A stretch of 64,000 nucleotides of DNA from Ensifer sesbaniae (GTDB lineage: Bacteria; Pseudomonadota; Alphaproteobacteria; Rhizobiales; Rhizobiaceae). The position numbers and the translations under genes were made by a program. This document shows, piece by piece, positions 63,090-64,000 of the stretch (its first letter is position 1; each line of letters starts with the position of its first letter). The stretch spans positions 3,627,137 to 3,691,136 of the forward strand of contig NZ_JABEKU010000001.1 in NCBI RefSeq assembly GCF_013283665.1, written 5' to 3'. The notes below the pieces were generated by a model. That model did not search any database, was not told the origin of the DNA, and saw only the letters and a list, made by a program, of their open reading frames with translations.

Positions 63090-64000
63090 TCATGTACCAC
63101 GCGGCTTTGCCCGTGTCGTCGGCGTCGCATTGGCCGGATCTTCGGGCCATGGATGTTTCGGATAGCGTCCGCGCATGTCCGCGCGCACGTCGCGCCAGGA
63201 GCCCGCCCAGAAACCGGGCAGGTCGCGCGTTGTCTGGATTGGGCGATGTCCGGGCGAAATCAGTTCGAGCAGCAGCGGCAGGCGGCCGTCGCCGATCGCC
63301 GGGTGGGTCTTGAGGCCGAAGAGCTCCTGCACGCGAATCGACAGAAGCGGCTCGTCGCCATCATAGTGGATCGGGTGCCTTTGCCCGGTTGGCGCCTCGA
63401 AATGCGTCGGCGCAAGCTTGGCGAGTTCCCGCTGCCGCTCGTGCGGAATGAGGGAGAGCAGGCCGTCCGACAGGTTGGACGCCTTGATGTCGGCGATGGC
63501 GGTGACGCCATGCTGGAAGGGCACGAACCAATCGTCGAGGCGGTCGAGCAAGGCCTGATCGGAGACATCCGGCCAGGGCTCGCCGATCGAGCGGTTGAGG
63601 AAGCCGATGCGGTCGCGCATCTGCATCGCCTCCTTTGAGAAGGGCAGAACCGCAAGGCCGAGCTGGCGCACGCCATCGGCAAGTGCGCGCGCGGCGGCTT
63701 CGCCGGTCGGCCTGGCGAGTGGCGCCTCCTCGAAGATAATCGCGCCGAGCCGCGTCACGCGGCGTGCGCGCACCTGCCGGCTCTGCCGGTCAAAGAAGCT
63801 CTGGTCTTCGCGGGTGATCGCCTCGGGCATATGAGCCTCGACCTCGGCACGTGTCAGTTCGGCGGCCGCCAGCACCCGCTGGCCACCGGCGCGGCCGGTC
63901 AAGTCGGCGATGACCAGCATCGGCGCGGCCGCCAGCCGTTCCGTCTCCGGGATCTCCGCACCGCGTCCATTCGCCATCACGTATCGGCCGCGTCCGCTGC
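63090..64000 (-). CDS. hrpB: ATP-dependent helicase HrpB, C-terminal part
   Basis: C-terminal region of a DEAH-box RNA helicase of the HrpB type; the reading frame continues through the window end, so the helicase domains are not visible. The HrpB-specific C-terminus is recognisable: SGRGRYVMANGRGAEIP, LGAIIFEEAPLARP, NRSIGEPWPDVSD, HFEAPTGQRHPIHYDGDEPLLSIRVQELFGL (signature start HFEAPTGQRHPIHY), and LPGFWAGSWRDVRADMRGRYP near the end. actS starts 35 bases downstream. Confidence 0.92.
   Translation of the reverse strand, partial: SGRGRYVMANGRGAEIPETERLAAAPMLVIADLTGRAGGQRVLAAAELTRAEVEAHMPEAITREDQSFFDRQSRQVRARRVTRLGAIIFEEAPLARPTGEAAARALADGVRQLGLAVLPFSKEAMQMRDRIGFLNRSIGEPWPDVSDQALLDRLDDWFVPFQHGVTAIADIKASNLSDGLLSLIPHERQRELAKLAPTHFEAPTGQRHPIHYDGDEPLLSIRVQELFGLKTHPAIGDGRLPLLLELISPGHRPIQTTRDLPGFWAGSWRDVRADMRGRYPKHPWPEDPANATPTTRAKPRGT

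Overview
The window is a GC-rich, gene-dense piece of alphaproteobacterial chromosome. The gene content and order (pckA beside divergent chvI-chvG-hprK-EIIA-HPr-ahcY, divL-tsaE/amgK-murU-addB-addA-trxA, trpFBA-accD-folC, hisB-hisHAFE-coaA, hslV-GNAT-hslU, actS-actR) and RIME-type intergenic repeats point to Rhizobiaceae, most likely Sinorhizobium/Ensifer. This assignment rests on recognising proteins and synteny by eye; no database search was possible. I see no tRNA, rRNA, CRISPR array, phage or insertion sequence with a transposase.

Layout. Positions 1-11.5 kb are accessory carbon catabolism: the end of gabD, an HpaI-type aldolase, a UxaB-like reductase and a GntR regulator with two winged-helix domains, then a plus-strand run of UxaA-type dehydratase, aldo/keto reductase, a complete sugar ABC transporter (binding protein, double ATPase, permease) and a zinc alcohol dehydrogenase. 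Together they could import an aldose or sugar acid, oxidise it, dehydrate it and split it. At 11.8-14.7 kb come the intracellular polyhydroxybutyrate depolymerase phaZ and small conserved genes. At 14.9-20.0 kb lies trpF-trpB-trpA-accD-folC. At 20.1-32.0 kb, on the minus strand, a tightly packed unit runs divL, a tsaE-amgK fusion, murU, addB, addA, trxA. At 32.3-37.9 kb, also minus, are ahcY, HPr, EIIA(Man), HprK and the ChvG/ChvI two-component system, divergent from pckA (38.2-39.8 kb).

At 39.9-42.1 kb are arfB, a BON-LysM protein, a secreted-protein gene broken by a RIME repeat, and alkB. At 42.2-46.8 kb (minus) is hisB-DUF2628-hisH-hisA-hisF-hisE-coaA, divergent from hslV-GNAT-hslU (47.1-49.5 kb). 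At 49.7-57.2 kb are a DUF1402 protein, a cytochrome P450, a small secreted protein, an orphan hydantoinase-A-like protein and malate synthase G (glcB). At 57.3-64.0 kb are a methyl-accepting chemotaxis protein, an L,D-transpeptidase lipoprotein, mmcB, the redox system ActR/ActS and the 3' end of hrpB.

Most of the window is conserved core chromosome. The most interesting points are the RIME insertion that stops a coding sequence, the double-winged-helix GntR regulator with its uncharacterised sugar-acid cluster, DivL with tyrosine in place of the phospho-histidine at the head of a cell-wall-recycling and DNA-repair operon, parS-like palindromes that suggest the origin-proximal ParB region, and a hairpin that would mask the ribosome binding site of the P450 gene.
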